64,000 bases of DNA, taken from NCBI GenBank assembly GCA_017615125.1, contig JAGAAS010000089.1:24135-88134 (forward strand), read 5' to 3'. Shown piece by piece: positions 1-8,000 of this stretch. How positions within the stretch are numbered: the stretch's first letter is position 1; each line of letters opens with the position of its first letter. The stretch is from Bacteroidaceae bacterium (GTDB lineage: Bacteria > Bacteroidota > Bacteroidia > Bacteroidales > Bacteroidaceae). The notes under the pieces were generated by a model. The model ran no database searches. It was not told where the DNA came from and saw only the letters and a program-made list of their open reading frames with translations. The position numbers and the translations under genes were made by a program.

Positions 1-526
1 ACCCTACCACCAAGTCCTGCATGTCTGACGACAGAACGGCATAGACGGAGTCGACGTAGTGATGGATGTAGTAGTCGGAATTGCCGTTCATGATCATGCG
101 CGACTCGGCGTGTCCCAAGTCGGCGACCTGCTTGTCGAGCTCGTTCTTCTTGTCGAGGAACGAATAGAGCTCGTTGTTGAGCGGCGTACCGCTTGCGTTA
201 AGGCTGAGATTGGTAATGGAGACCTTCACCTTCCCCCTCTCCACGATAACGGGCATAAGGGGCACCTCGCCGATACAAAGGGTGGTGACGAGCACGGAAT
301 CGAAGTGACAAGCCATCGAGAAGGAGCCGTGAGTAACCTCGCACGAATCGAGAACATACCAATTCCCGTCTGGCTGGACGGCTTTCAGGCGGATGGTGCG
401 CCCTTCGATGTTCGACGCATCGGCTATTCCCTCGATGCTACAGGTATTCTTGCATGAGGCAAGAAATGCCAGCATGCACACAGCACCTACGAAGGCTTCT
501 ATTCCGACTTTGTTCCTTGCACTCAT
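1..526 (-). CDS. DUF4369-type lipoprotein, C-terminus cut by window edge
   Basis: About 175 residues are visible; the gene continues beyond base 1. Reading leftwards from the ATG at 524-526, the protein starts with a short basic segment, a hydrophobic stretch and a lipobox ending in FLASC, so it should be an outer-membrane or periplasm-facing lipoprotein. The region after the lipobox (IEGRTIRLK, a central LDSCEV strand, PVIVERGKV, then NNELYSF) follows the pattern of DUF4369, the small beta domain that in Bacteroidetes precedes a thioredoxin/AhpC-TSA domain. The likely complete product is therefore a TlpA-like disulfide protein, but the thioredoxin part lies outside the window. A TAATTTTG -7 element lies at 548-555, giving a leader of roughly 15-20 bases. 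Confidence 0.7.
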   Translation of the reverse strand, partial: MSARNKVGIEAFVGAVCMLAFLASCKNTCSIEGIADASNIEGRTIRLKAVQPDGNWYVLDSCEVTHGSFSMACHFDSVLVTTLCIGEVPLMPVIVERGKVKVSITNLSLNASGTPLNNELYSFLDKKNELDKQVADLGHAESRMIMNGNSDYYIHHYVDSVYAVLSSDMQDLVVG

Positions 527-547
527 ATCTACGCTCTGGAAACGGTG

Positions 548-555
548 CAAAATTA
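548..555 (-). promoter_or_regulatory. Bacteroidetes -7 element for the DUF4369 lipoprotein gene
   Basis: On the minus strand the bases read TAATTTTG, matching TAnnTTTG, about 22 bases ahead of the ATG. No clear TTTG -33 box is seen at the usual distance. Confidence 0.5.
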
Positions 556-573
556 TAAGGACGGAACGACGAA

Positions 574-611
574 AGGAAACAATTTTTCTTTAATTAAGAA
601 AACTGTTTCCT
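574..611 (-). terminator. AT-rich inverted repeat between the membrane protein gene and the lipoprotein gene
   Basis: GGAAACA followed by a T-rich arm is mirrored by an A-rich arm and TGTTTCC around a TAATT centre. It sits just after the stop of the gene at 643-990 and just before the promoter of the next gene, so it probably ends the ftsB transcript. Confidence 0.45.
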
Positions 612-642
612 CTTTAACGATTTTTTACGGATGATTTTCGCT

Positions 643-990
643 CTATGGATGATTCTCCTCCTTGCGGAGTTCTGCAGAGAGGCGCAGCGACGTATAAAGT
701 TCAATCACGGCAGCGATGAGAAGGCACAGAACCCATTCGTTGTGATGCAGGACGAGCATCAGCACGCCGGCAACGATGAGAAGCAACGCTCCGAGAATCT
801 GCTGGCGAAGAAGACGCTTGACGACAAAGTTGTTGCCCCGATAACGGTCGGTTATCTGCTTGAGGGCAAACAGAACGGCACCAGAGAGAAAGACATACGG
901 TGCCCCACTCCAGCGAGTGATGTACAAGCAGGCTCCGACAACCATCGCGATGCCTCCAACGACAAATATTATATCCCTGAACTTATTCAT
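643..990 (-). CDS. Small four-helix membrane protein, unknown function
   Basis: The product is 115 residues if it begins at the ATG at 988-990 (MNKF); in-frame upstream starts are an ATG at 1005 and a TTG at 1017. Four hydrophobic segments are visible: IIFVVGGIAMVVGA, APYVFLSGAVLFAL, ILGALLLIVAGVLML and WVLCLLIAAVIEL, separated by short basic loops. It is an inner-membrane protein with no catalytic motif. It follows ftsB by about 35 bases in the same direction, so they are probably co-transcribed. This is a common neighbour arrangement in Bacteroidales, but I cannot assign a role. No sign of truncation. Confidence 0.7.
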   Translation of the reverse strand: MNKFRDIIFVVGGIAMVVGACLYITRWSGAPYVFLSGAVLFALKQITDRYRGNNFVVKRLLRQQILGALLLIVAGVLMLVLHHNEWVLCLLIAAVIELYTSLRLSAELRKEENHP

Positions 991-1025
991 ATTTCTGTGC
1001 CTCATGAAGCCCGGCAAAGGAGCTC

Positions 1026-1325
1026 TTACTTATCTTTGATTATGAACACATCCTCGTTGTCGGCATGCATCCCGTACTGCTCACGCGCAATGCGCTCGAG
1101 GGCGGCGCCGTCGGCATCCAGCTCGTCCAGCTCCTTCACGAGCGAGTCGCGGAGGGAAGAATACTGCTCAATCTGACTGTTGAGCCTGCGGAGCTCACGT
1201 TTGTTCTTCATACGCACAAAGACATTGTTGCTGTCGAGAAACAAGACGATGATAAGGAAGCCGACAATAGCAATAGCGTACTTGTGCTTCCCGATGTAGT
1301 GCCACAGTTTCCTTAGAAATTCCAT
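1026..1325 (-). CDS. ftsB: FtsB/DivIC-family septum formation initiator
   Basis: The 99-residue product has the FtsB layout: a short cytoplasmic N-terminus (MEFLRKLWHYIGKHK), one membrane helix (YAIAIVGFLIIVLFL), a periplasmic coiled coil rich in Leu, Lys and Arg (RELRRLNSQIEQY) and the end motif LERIAREQYGMH, close to the family signature ERxARExyGMv. FtsB bridges FtsL and FtsQ in the divisome. The ATG at 1323-1325 is preceded by AAGGAG at good spacing, so the longer in-frame ORF reaching 1367 is rejected. A TATCTTTG -7 element is at 1345-1352. Family assignment is firm. Confidence 0.88.
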   Translation of the reverse strand: MEFLRKLWHYIGKHKYAIAIVGFLIIVLFLDSNNVFVRMKNKRELRRLNSQIEQYSSLRDSLVKELDELDADGAALERIAREQYGMHADNEDVFIIKDK

Positions 1326-1344
1326 ACCCTTCTCCTTGTGTCGG

Positions 1345-1373
1345 CAAAGATAGCAAAACCTCATCAAAACAAA
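1345..1373 (-). promoter_or_regulatory. Promoter of the ftsB transcript
   Basis: The minus strand shows TATCTTTG (1352-1345) with TTTG at 1373-1370, 17 bases apart, followed by a leader of about 15 bases that carries an AAGGAG ribosome site. Confidence 0.6.
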
Positions 1374-1403
1374 AAGGGTGACAGGTTTTTTTAGAAAAAA
1401 TAT

Positions 1404-1434
1404 TTTGAGTTTCGCCCTTCTTGTATTATTTTTG
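1404..1434 (+). promoter_or_regulatory. Promoter of dnaX (TTTG-N19-TATTTTTG)
   Basis: TTTG at 1404-1407 and TATTTTTG at 1427-1434 are separated by 19 bases, the consensus Bacteroidetes sigma-AB arrangement. It places transcription start near 1440 and so rules out the upstream in-frame start at 1421. Confidence 0.75.
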
Positions 1435-1456
1435 CAGAAACAAAAAAGACAAGAAA

Positions 1457-3424
1457 GTGGACTCCTTTATTGTATCTGCAAGAAAATACCGCCCAGCAAC
1501 GTTCGACACCGTCGTCGGTCAAAAGGGCCTTACGACAACGCTGAAGAATGCCATCAGGGAGAACAAGCTGGCGCATGCCTATTTGTTCTGCGGGCCGAGG
1601 GGCGTGGGAAAGACAACCTGCGCACGCATCTTCGCCAAGACTATCAACTGCGAGCACATGACGGCGGAGGGCGAAGCCTGCAACGAATGTGAATCGTGCC
1701 GCTCGTTCAACGAGGGGCGCTCGTTCAACATCCATGAATTGGACGCCGCCAGCAACAATTCCGTCGACGACATCCGCAACCTCATCGAGCAAGTGCGCAT
1801 TCCGCCCCAGATTGGCAAGTATAAAGTGTTCATCATCGACGAGGTGCACATGCTCTCGACACAAGCCTTCAACGCCTTCCTGAAAACGCTGGAGGAGCCG
1901 CCTGCATACGCCAAGTTCATCCTTGCTACCACCGAGCGGCAAAAGGTGCTCCCTACCATCCTTAGCCGATGCCAGACGTACGACTTTTATCGCATCAGCA
2001 TCAACGACATCGTGCAGCATCTGGCTGAAGTAGCCCAGAAAGAGGGTGTGAAAGCCGATGCGGATGCCTTGAATGTCATTGCGCAGAAAGCCGACGGAGG
2101 CATGCGCGACGCACTCTCGCTCTTCGATCAGATGGTGAGCTACTCGCAGGGAAACCTCACCTACAAGAGCGTCATTGACAATCTCAACATCCTCGACTAC
2201 GACTACTTCTTCCGCTTTACGGATATGTTCCTCCAGAACAAGACGGCTGACTGCCTGCTTCTCTTCAACGAGATTTTGCAGCGCGGCTTCGACGGGGGGA
2301 ACTTCATCGGGAGCCTCGCCCAGCACTTCCGCGACTTGCTCGTAAGCAAGGATATCGTCACCCTTCCCCTGCTCGATGTTAGCGAGGATATGCTAAAACG
2401 GTACAAAGAGCAGGTAGAGAAATGTTCTCAGAAGTTCTTATACAGGGCAATGAAGCTCTGCAACGACTGCGACTTGAAGTACAGGGACAGCAAGAACAAA
2501 CGATTGCTTGTTGAGCTCACACTCATCCAACTCTCCCAGCTAACGGAGGATAACGAAGACGACGATGCCAGCGCGGGGCGCCGCCCCGCACATCTTAAAC
2601 CTATCTTCGGGACGGCTTCTGCTGCCGTCTCTCAAGGACTACCGAATAACAGTAAGCCGTCCTCTCCCGCTCCCGCCACCAAGCAACAGGCAAAAGTTGC
2701 GGCTCCAGCCTCTGCTGCCGAACAGACACAACCCGTTCCGCTACAGGCATCCCACGAAAAAGCCAAAGCCTCCTCCGCAGGAACACAAGAAAGCAACAAT
2801 GTAACAGAAACAACGCAGAGTGCTTCTGCGTCTTACGCTAATGGAAACACAGCGACGCCTCTTTCGGCAGCCTCAAGCCAAGCAAATACTACTCCTGCCG
2901 CGAAGGATGCTCCCAATGCATCGTCGTTCTCTCCTACTATATCGAAAATAGGAACCGTTTCCATAAAAGTTAAACGCGCTGCAGCACAAGTTCAAGCTTC
3001 AACAGAAGCAGCTTCCTCAGAAAAAGCGCCGCTCAGTACGGATTCCGAAACAGGCGATAAACCTTTCTCGTATGACGACTTGGAGACCCTATGGCGTTCC
3101 TTTGCCCAAGAGCTACCCAAAGAAGAGGTTGCGCTAGCTCGACGAATGGAGGGTATGCAGCCAACGCTCTCCGAAGACCAACATACCTTCGCCGTCGTAG
3201 CGACAAACAAGCTGATTGAAAAAGAGCTTTTGAATGCCCGCAGCCGTATTGTCGGCTACCTGCGGAAGCAACTCAACAATCAGCGCATCGAAATGGTTGT
3301 CTATCTGCAGGAAACGCAGGAATCGGAGAAGATTCTCTCGCGCTCCGAGCAGTTTCGTGAAATGGCCGAACAAAACAAATCCCTGAAGCTATTAGCAGAA
3401 GCGCTTGACTTAGACTTGGCATAA
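1457..3424 (+). CDS. dnaX: DNA polymerase III subunits gamma and tau
   Basis: The 655-residue product is the clamp-loader ATPase that opens and loads the beta clamp. Visible motifs: the N-terminal SARKYRPATF, Walker A GPRGVGKT (about residues 46-53), a zinc site made of four cysteines (INCEH...CNECESC), Walker B IIDEVHML, the SRC box ILSRCQ and sensor 2 GGMRDALS. After about residue 380 comes a low-complexity linker rich in Ala, Ser, Thr and Gln, then a C-terminal domain with DDLETLWRSF. The GTG at 1457 is chosen because the promoter lies at 1404-1434 and homologues begin about MDxFIVSARKYRP. No slippery A-AAA-AAG site is seen, so a separate gamma form by frameshift is not supported. Confidence 0.95.
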   Translation: MDSFIVSARKYRPATFDTVVGQKGLTTTLKNAIRENKLAHAYLFCGPRGVGKTTCARIFAKTINCEHMTAEGEACNECESCRSFNEGRSFNIHELDAASNNSVDDIRNLIEQVRIPPQIGKYKVFIIDEVHMLSTQAFNAFLKTLEEPPAYAKFILATTERQKVLPTILSRCQTYDFYRISINDIVQHLAEVAQKEGVKADADALNVIAQKADGGMRDALSLFDQMVSYSQGNLTYKSVIDNLNILDYDYFFRFTDMFLQNKTADCLLLFNEILQRGFDGGNFIGSLAQHFRDLLVSKDIVTLPLLDVSEDMLKRYKEQVEKCSQKFLYRAMKLCNDCDLKYRDSKNKRLLVELTLIQLSQLTEDNEDDDASAGRRPAHLKPIFGTASAAVSQGLPNNSKPSSPAPATKQQAKVAAPASAAEQTQPVPLQASHEKAKASSAGTQESNNVTETTQSASASYANGNTATPLSAASSQANTTPAAKDAPNASSFSPTISKIGTVSIKVKRAAAQVQASTEAASSEKAPLSTDSETGDKPFSYDDLETLWRSFAQELPKEEVALARRMEGMQPTLSEDQHTFAVVATNKLIEKELLNARSRIVGYLRKQLNNQRIEMVVYLQETQESEKILSRSEQFREMAEQNKSLKLLAEALDLDLA

Positions 3425-3457
3425 TACAGACTCAAGCTCTGCTTTCAGACATAGCGC

Positions 3458-3500
3458 AAAAGAGAGGAGCCTTCCTAAACGAAGGCTCCTCTCTTTTTAT
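3458..3500. terminator. Bidirectional terminator between dnaX and the DUF4295 gene
   Basis: A 17-bp stem (AAAAGAGAGGAGCCTTC and its complement) around a 6-base loop at 3475-3480 is flanked by A and T runs on both sides. It separates two convergent transcripts. Confidence 0.9.
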
Positions 3501-3520
3501 ATCAAGGATAAAAAACGTGA

Positions 3521-3673
3521 TTACTTCTTAACGTACTCCTGTACCTTCTCGGCAGGAACCATTTCCTCCTGGAAAATGTAAGCACCAGTCTTCGGAGACT
3601 TCACCATCTTGATGACCTTAGCGTAAGAGCTTGACTTACCGGTCTGAAGAGATGCAACAGCTTTCTTTGCCAT
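3521..3673 (-). CDS. DUF4295 small protein
   Basis: The 50-residue basic protein begins MAKKAVASLQ, continues GKSSSYAKVIKMV and ends EKVQEYVKK. It fits DUF4295, a Bacteroidetes-specific protein always found beside ribosomal protein L33. Its small size, high lysine content and position in a ribosomal operon suggest a ribosome-associated role, but this is not established. It is the last gene of the L28-L33-DUF4295 run, 24 bases after rpmG, and ends at a strong terminator. Confidence 0.85.
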   Translation of the reverse strand: MAKKAVASLQTGKSSSYAKVIKMVKSPKTGAYIFQEEMVPAEKVQEYVKK

Positions 3674-3697
3674 AGTAGAATCTTTTTATTGAAAAAA

Positions 3698-3886
3698 TTA
3701 CTTTATTTCCTTATGAATAGTCATGCGCTTGAGATAGGGGTTGTACTTCTTCAACTCCAGGCGCTCTGTCGTATTCTTGCGGTTCTTGGTGGTGATGTAA
3801 CGCGACATGCCGGGAACACCGCTTTCCTTCTGCTCAGTACACTCAAGGATAACCTGTACTCTATTGCCTTTTACTTTCTTTGCCAT
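3698..3886 (-). CDS. rpmG: 50S ribosomal protein L33
   Basis: The 62-residue protein shows the L33 pattern: [19 protein letters not shown], then [10 protein letters not shown] and the closing [10 protein letters not shown]33 sits near the E site of the large subunit. The CxxC zinc pairs of other L33 forms are absent (only one Cys, in LECTE), so this is the zinc-free type. It lies 19 bases after rpmB in the same transcript. Confidence 0.95.
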   Translation of the reverse strand: MAKKVKGNRVQVILECTEQKESGVPGMSRYITTKNRKNTTERLELKKYNPYLKRMTIHKEIK

Positions 3887-3905
3887 AACGTGGTTCCTCT
3901 TTGAA

Positions 3906-4166
3906 TTAGTCTAAAACCTTTATATCATTCCAATCACAGTAGCCCTTTTCCACAGCTTCCGTAAGCGCTGCATCCAAGCCTTTTCTGTTGATAATACGCA
4001 GACCAGCGGCGCTCAAGCGTAGCTGAATCCAGCAGTCCTGCTCTACATAGTAGAACTTCTTCGTAAACAGATTCACATCAAACGTACGTTTTGTTCTTCT
4101 CTTTGAATGTGAAACGTTATTGCCAATCATGGCCTTCTTACCGGTAATTTGACAAATCTTCGACAT
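3906..4166 (-). CDS. rpmB: 50S ribosomal protein L28
   Basis: The 86-residue protein has the L28 hallmarks: [31 protein letters not shown] split into CQITGKK and [12 protein letters not shown], and [13 protein letters not shown] in the C-terminal half. It is a structural part of the large subunit. It is the first gene of the L28-L33-DUF4295 run, and its own promoter (4299-4330) leaves a leader of about 125 bases, long for this window and a possible place for translational control. The tsaD-cinA pair lies directly upstream in the same direction. Confidence 0.95.
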   Translation of the reverse strand: MSKICQITGKKAMIGNNVSHSKRRTKRTFDVNLFTKKFYYVEQDCWIQLRLSAAGLRIINRKGLDAALTEAVEKGYCDWNDIKVLD

Positions 4167-4298
4167 TTCTATCTTATCTTTCTTAAGTTATTATATCTTC
4201 TTTCAGGGGAAGTAGTTTCCAGACCCATACATTTAGCATCCAATGCACAAATCAGGTTTTACTTGCCTGCTTTTTCCGACTTTGTAAAAATCAGCGTG

Positions 4299-4330
4299 CA
4301 AAGTAACTGCTTTTTCCCCGAACTTGCAAA
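4299..4330 (-). promoter_or_regulatory. Promoter of the rpmB-rpmG-DUF4295 operon
   Basis: On the minus strand TTTG (4330-4327) is followed after 20 bases by TTACTTTG (4306-4299). The first base of the -7 box pair deviates from TAnnTTTG, but spacing is right. Transcription should start near 4293. Confidence 0.6.
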
Positions 4331-4355
4331 TTATTTGGCAATTAATTTTGAAAAA

Positions 4356-4859
4356 TCATTCGTTTTTCTCGCTTTTCAGGAAATCTGAGAGCAAACGAAG
4401 GGCATTTAATATAGCATTCCGCGTATTTTTGCTCCTTCCTCGATCCAAATCGCCGAAACGAAATGTGGCAAAACGCCCCTTTTTATTCACTACTGCAATC
4501 CAAACCGTGCAGACAGGATTTTCCGGTGTTCCGCCTGAAGGGCCTGTCACTCCCGAAGTAGAGATGCCTATTTCAGCATCAAAAACGCGGATTGCCCCTC
4601 TTGCCATTTCCAACACAGTTGCTTCGCTCACAACACCTTCTTCATCCAATGTCGTCGGGCTTACATGCAACACGTTTCGCTTCGCTTCCGTCGCATAGGC
4701 TACTACTCCGCCCTTCACCACAGCCGAACTGCCGCTCACAGAAGTAAGAGCTGCTGCGATTCCACCTCCGGTACAACTCTCAGCCGTAGCAATAGAACGA
4801 TTTTGTTCTATCAGTGTGGTAACAACAGCGAGAGCTCTTCGCGCAATAATCTTGTCCAT
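4356..4859 (-). CDS. pncC: CinA C-terminal domain, nicotinamide-nucleotide amidase
   Basis: The 167-residue protein is the stand-alone CinA C-terminal domain, which deamidates nicotinamide mononucleotide in NAD salvage. Family motifs seen are TAESCTGGGIAA near residue 25, SGSSAVVKGGVVAYA, a Ser/Thr-rich centre, SGVTGPSGGTPENP and GTVWIAV-like CTVWIAVVNK. The N-terminal molybdopterin-binding-like CinA domain is absent, as in E. coli YgaD-type proteins. It follows tsaD by 24 bases, an arrangement common in Bacteroidetes, and ends just before the rpmB promoter. Confidence 0.9.
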   Translation of the reverse strand: MDKIIARRALAVVTTLIEQNRSIATAESCTGGGIAAALTSVSGSSAVVKGGVVAYATEAKRNVLHVSPTTLDEEGVVSEATVLEMARGAIRVFDAEIGISTSGVTGPSGGTPENPVCTVWIAVVNKKGRFATFRFGDLDRGRSKNTRNAILNALRLLSDFLKSEKNE

Positions 4860-4883
4860 AATAGCAGGATAAACAAAATGAAC

Positions 4884-5924
4884 CTACAAGGCTACTCTCG
4901 AGAAGGCTGGTTTGTCGATAGAGCAGAAATCACCATCCAGATATTTGTAATACCCTGTGATAGCAATCATTGCCGCATTGTCTGTCGTAAAACCGAACTT
5001 GGGGATGAATACTTCCCAATGATACCGTTTGGCATAGTCGTAAAACGCATTCCGAAGGCCTGTATTAGCGCTGACTCCTCCTGCGACAGCCACCTGTCGT
5101 ATGCCCAAATCCTTTACCGCCAAGCGGAGCTTCTTCATCAGGATATCAACGACAGCATATTCCAGCGAGGCAGCGAGGTCTTCCTTGTGATGTTCGATGA
5201 ATTGCGGGTCTTCCTTCAACTGATCCCTCAGAAAATAGAGGAACGATGTTTTCAGCCCGCTGAAACTGTAGTCGTAGCCAGGAATGTTCGGCCTGCTGAA
5301 CGTAAACGCCTTTGGGTTCCCTTGACGCGCGAGCCTGTCGATGATGGGTCCTCCAGGATAGCCGAGCCCCATCACCTTCGAACACTTGTCTATCGCCTCT
5401 CCCGCAGCATCGTCGATAGTCTGCCCGATTACCTGCATATCGTTGTATGCCTTCACGAGCACGATTTGGGAATTTCCCCCGCTCACGAGCAGGCAGAGGA
5501 AAGGAAAAGACGGCTTGGCGCGTTCCACATCTTTTTCATCGATGAAATGAGCCAACACGTGTCCTTGGAGATGATTCACATCCACCATCGGAATACCGAG
5601 CGCACGAGCCATTCCCTTTGCGAAGGAAACACCCACAAGCAGCGAACCCATCAGGCCAGGCCCACGCGTAAAAGCGATAGCCGACAAATCCGACTTATCC
5701 ACGCCTGCTTGTTTGAGCGCCTGATCAACAACAGGGACAATGTTCTGCTCATGAGCACGAGAGGCAAGTTCCGGCACTACTCCACCAAAGTTTTCGTGAA
5801 CAGCCTGACTCGCTGTAACGTTCGACAGCAGCACCCCATTACGGATAACGGCAGCCGACGTGTCGTCGCACGACGATTCTATTCCCAGTATTACAACGTC
5901 CTTCTTATCGTTCGTCAAATCCAT
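4884..5924 (-). CDS. tsaD: tRNA threonylcarbamoyladenosine transferase TsaD
   Basis: The 346-residue protein transfers the threonylcarbamoyl group from TC-AMP to A37 of ANN-decoding tRNAs. Seen: the N-terminal ILGIESSCDDTSAA, the metal-binding HLQGH motif (the His pair of the ASKHA fold, in VNHLQGHVLAH), VSGGNSQIV, the GYPGGP loop, and the C-terminal VAGGVSANTGLR and FTTDNAAMIA. Length is normal for the family. A TACTTTTG -7 element is at 5943-5950, with a leader of about 15 bases. Its partner TsaC is also in this window at 19119-19781. Confidence 0.96.
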   Translation of the reverse strand: MDLTNDKKDVVILGIESSCDDTSAAVIRNGVLLSNVTASQAVHENFGGVVPELASRAHEQNIVPVVDQALKQAGVDKSDLSAIAFTRGPGLMGSLLVGVSFAKGMARALGIPMVDVNHLQGHVLAHFIDEKDVERAKPSFPFLCLLVSGGNSQIVLVKAYNDMQVIGQTIDDAAGEAIDKCSKVMGLGYPGGPIIDRLARQGNPKAFTFSRPNIPGYDYSFSGLKTSFLYFLRDQLKEDPQFIEHHKEDLAASLEYAVVDILMKKLRLAVKDLGIRQVAVAGGVSANTGLRNAFYDYAKRYHWEVFIPKFGFTTDNAAMIAITGYYKYLDGDFCSIDKPAFSRVAL

Positions 5925-5942
5925 ACCTTTTTAAATATGTCG

Positions 5943-5989
5943 CAAAAGTAACTATAAAAAACGAGAAAAGAAGACAACTCTCGTTTTTT
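5943..5989 (-). promoter_or_regulatory. tsaD promoter overlapped by an inverted repeat
   Basis: The minus strand has TACTTTTG at 5950-5943. Directly upstream, AAAAACGAGA (from 5956) is mirrored by TCTCGTTTTT (to 5988). The inverted repeat covers the place where a -33 box would lie; it may be a terminator-like hairpin or an operator. Confidence 0.4.
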
Positions 5990-6106
5990 TGTAGCCATTC
6001 ATTTCCTTCTCTTCCTCCTTCAAAAGTTTCGATTTTGCACAAAGGAGCCAAAGAATACTAACAAATCGTAGCCATTTTGCCATCTTTTCCAAAATATCAT
6101 TCATTT

Positions 6107-6140
6107 TTTGCGTGAAATACAAAATAGATTGATACCTTTG
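6107..6140 (+). promoter_or_regulatory. Promoter of the phenylacetate-CoA ligase operon
   Basis: TTTG at 6107-6110 and TACCTTTG at 6133-6140, 22 bases apart, give a start near 6147 and a leader of about 30 bases. Confidence 0.6.
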
Positions 6141-6177
6141 CGCCGCAAAACGAAAAGACTCCCACCTAAGAAGAGAA

Positions 6178-7488
6178 ATGAAATACTGGAACGAGCAAAT
6201 GGAATGCATGGATTCCGAGTCCATGCGGAAACTTCAGAGCGAAAGGCTCAAACGGATAGTACGCTATACATACGAGCGGGTTAAGTTCTACCGCGAGAGG
6301 ATGGACGAGGCAGGCGTGACGCCCGACGACATCCAGACGATTGACGACATCAGCAAGCTCCCCTTCATGCAGAAGAAAGACTTGCGAGAGTACTACCCTA
6401 CCGACACCTTTGCGGTTCCAGTAAGAGATATCGCCCGATTCCACGCCTCAAGCGGGACGACGGGCAAACCTATCGTCGCAGGATACACCGTTCACGACCT
6501 TGACTGCTGGGCAGAGGGCGTCGCACGCTGCCTTACCGCCTACGGCGTGACAAAAGACGATGTCGTGCAAGTCTCCTACGGCTACGGACTGTTCACAGGA
6601 GGCCTGGGCGCGCACGACGGCGCGGGCAAGATAGGATGTGCCGTCCTTCCCACATCGTCAGGCAACACAGCCAAGCAAATTATGCTCATGAAAGACTTGG
6701 GAGCTACCTGCCTTTGCTGCACGCCCTCCTACGCGCTTTTCCTTGCCGAAACGATTGAGAATACCCCCGACTTCGACGTCAGGGACTTGAAGCTCCGCGT
6801 GGGAGTCTTCGGCGCCGAACCTTGGACGGAAGGTATGCGCCAAGCCCTTCAGGAGAAGCTCCGCATCCGCGCCTACGACATCTACGGACTTACCGAAGTG
6901 AGCGGGCCGGGCGTCGGAGGCGAATGCGAGTACCAGAACGGCACACACCTCTGGGAAGATATGTTCTACCCCGAAATCATTGACCCTGTGACACTTCAGC
7001 CCGTTGAAGACGGAAAAGAGGGCGAGCTGGTATTCACTACCCTCACGAAGGAGGGTATGCCCGTCATCCGCTACAGGACTCGCGACTTGACACGTCTTAT
7101 AAGGGGGCGCTGCGAATGCGGGCGTACCGCCGTACGGATGGACAAGATCCTGGGACGCTCCGACGACATGCTCATCATACGCGGAGTCAACGTGTTCCCC
7201 TCGCAAGTCGAGGCTGTCATCATGGAAATGCCCGAAGTCACGGGGCAGTACTTCATTACTGTAGACAGAGTCAACAACATCGACACCTTTGACATCGACA
7301 TCGAACTGAGGCCCGACTACTACGGCGACAACCTTGCCACGATTGAGAGAGCAAAGTCGCACCTCTCCGAGCGGCTCGTGAGCGTGCTGGGAATAAAGCC
7401 CACGCTCCACATCGTTGAGCCCGGAAGCATCGAGCGCTCGATGGGCAAAGCCAAGCATGTCGACGACAAGCGCAAGTTTAAGAACTAA
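6178..7488 (+). CDS. paaK: Phenylacetate-CoA ligase family protein
   Basis: The 436-residue adenylate-forming enzyme makes an aryl- or acyl-CoA from the acid, ATP and CoA. Visible motifs: the ATP-binding loop HASSGTTGKP near residue 97, YGYGLFTGGLGAH, the DIYGLTEVSGPG box, the TRDLTRL segment and the C-terminal hinge GRSDDMLIIRGVNVFPSQVE (20 residues). Length is typical. In Bacteroidales this enzyme often follows indolepyruvate ferredoxin oxidoreductase and serves arylacetate metabolism; those genes are not adjacent here, so the substrate is inferred only. An ACT-domain gene follows 20 bases downstream, the usual partner. Confidence 0.88.
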   Translation: MKYWNEQMECMDSESMRKLQSERLKRIVRYTYERVKFYRERMDEAGVTPDDIQTIDDISKLPFMQKKDLREYYPTDTFAVPVRDIARFHASSGTTGKPIVAGYTVHDLDCWAEGVARCLTAYGVTKDDVVQVSYGYGLFTGGLGAHDGAGKIGCAVLPTSSGNTAKQIMLMKDLGATCLCCTPSYALFLAETIENTPDFDVRDLKLRVGVFGAEPWTEGMRQALQEKLRIRAYDIYGLTEVSGPGVGGECEYQNGTHLWEDMFYPEIIDPVTLQPVEDGKEGELVFTTLTKEGMPVIRYRTRDLTRLIRGRCECGRTAVRMDKILGRSDDMLIIRGVNVFPSQVEAVIMEMPEVTGQYFITVDRVNNIDTFDIDIELRPDYYGDNLATIERAKSHLSERLVSVLGIKPTLHIVEPGSIERSMGKAKHVDDKRKFKN

Positions 7489-7508
7489 CACCATAAAAAG
7501 ACAAAGAT

Positions 7509-7910
7509 ATGATTACGAAACAACTATCCATCTTCCTTCAGAACAAGCTCGGGCGCTTTGCCCAAGTAGCCTCCATCCTGGGAGAAGCAGGACTCAACAT
7601 GCGGGCGTTTACCGTAACCGAAAATGCCGATTACGGCATCGTGCGCCTTATCGTAGAAGACGTCGAGAAGGCTGTGGAGACGCTGCGCGCCGGATCTTTT
7701 GCCGTAAACCTTACTGACGTCGTTGTCATCAGCATTCCCGACAAGCCGGGAATACTAGCCGAGTACATGCGCACTTTGGCCGACGAAAACATTTTCATCG
7801 AATACATGTATGCCTTCTCGAGCAACTCGCATGCCAACGTCGTCATCAAGAGCAACGACAACCAGCGCTGCAACGCCCTTCTCGAAAGCAAACAGTCGGA
7901 AACACTCTAA
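7509..7910 (+). CDS. Tandem ACT-domain protein
   Basis: The 133-residue protein is made of two ACT domains: one from about residue 4 (LSIFLQNKLGRFAQVASIL...LNMRAFTV) and one from about residue 72 (VISIPDKPGILAEYMRTLA...IFIEYMYAF). The N-x-x-G-R/P-G loops that bind amino-acid effectors are present. It has no catalytic domain, so it probably senses an amino acid, perhaps aromatic, and regulates its operon partner, the ligase at 6178-7488. It ends shortly before a terminator at 7934. Confidence 0.82.
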   Translation: MITKQLSIFLQNKLGRFAQVASILGEAGLNMRAFTVTENADYGIVRLIVEDVEKAVETLRAGSFAVNLTDVVVISIPDKPGILAEYMRTLADENIFIEYMYAFSSNSHANVVIKSNDNQRCNALLESKQSETL

Positions 7911-7933
7911 CAACACTTAACAATAAAACGCAC

Positions 7934-7971
7934 GAAAGCCCCTTCCGTACCGACGGAAAGGGCTTTTTTTC
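7934..7971 (+). terminator. Rho-independent terminator after the ACT-domain gene
   Basis: AAAGCCC and TTCCGT arms with one mismatch pair with ACGGAA and GGGCTTT around a short loop, followed by a run of seven Ts. Confidence 0.88.
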
Positions 7972-8000
7972 ACTACACTTAGTTAACGAAAACCTTTATA

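Noticed and set aside
1391-2326. Minus-strand ORF of 311 codons opposite dnaX
   Set aside because: It overlaps the conserved ATPase domain of DnaX; no domain or ribosome site supports it.
1457-3424. Programmed frameshift in dnaX
   Set aside because: No A-AAA-AAG slippery site with a downstream stem is seen; only runs of five As occur.
4665-5951. Plus-strand ORF of 428 codons opposite tsaD and cinA
   Set aside because: It covers two genes with firm family matches on the other strand and has no recognisable domain.
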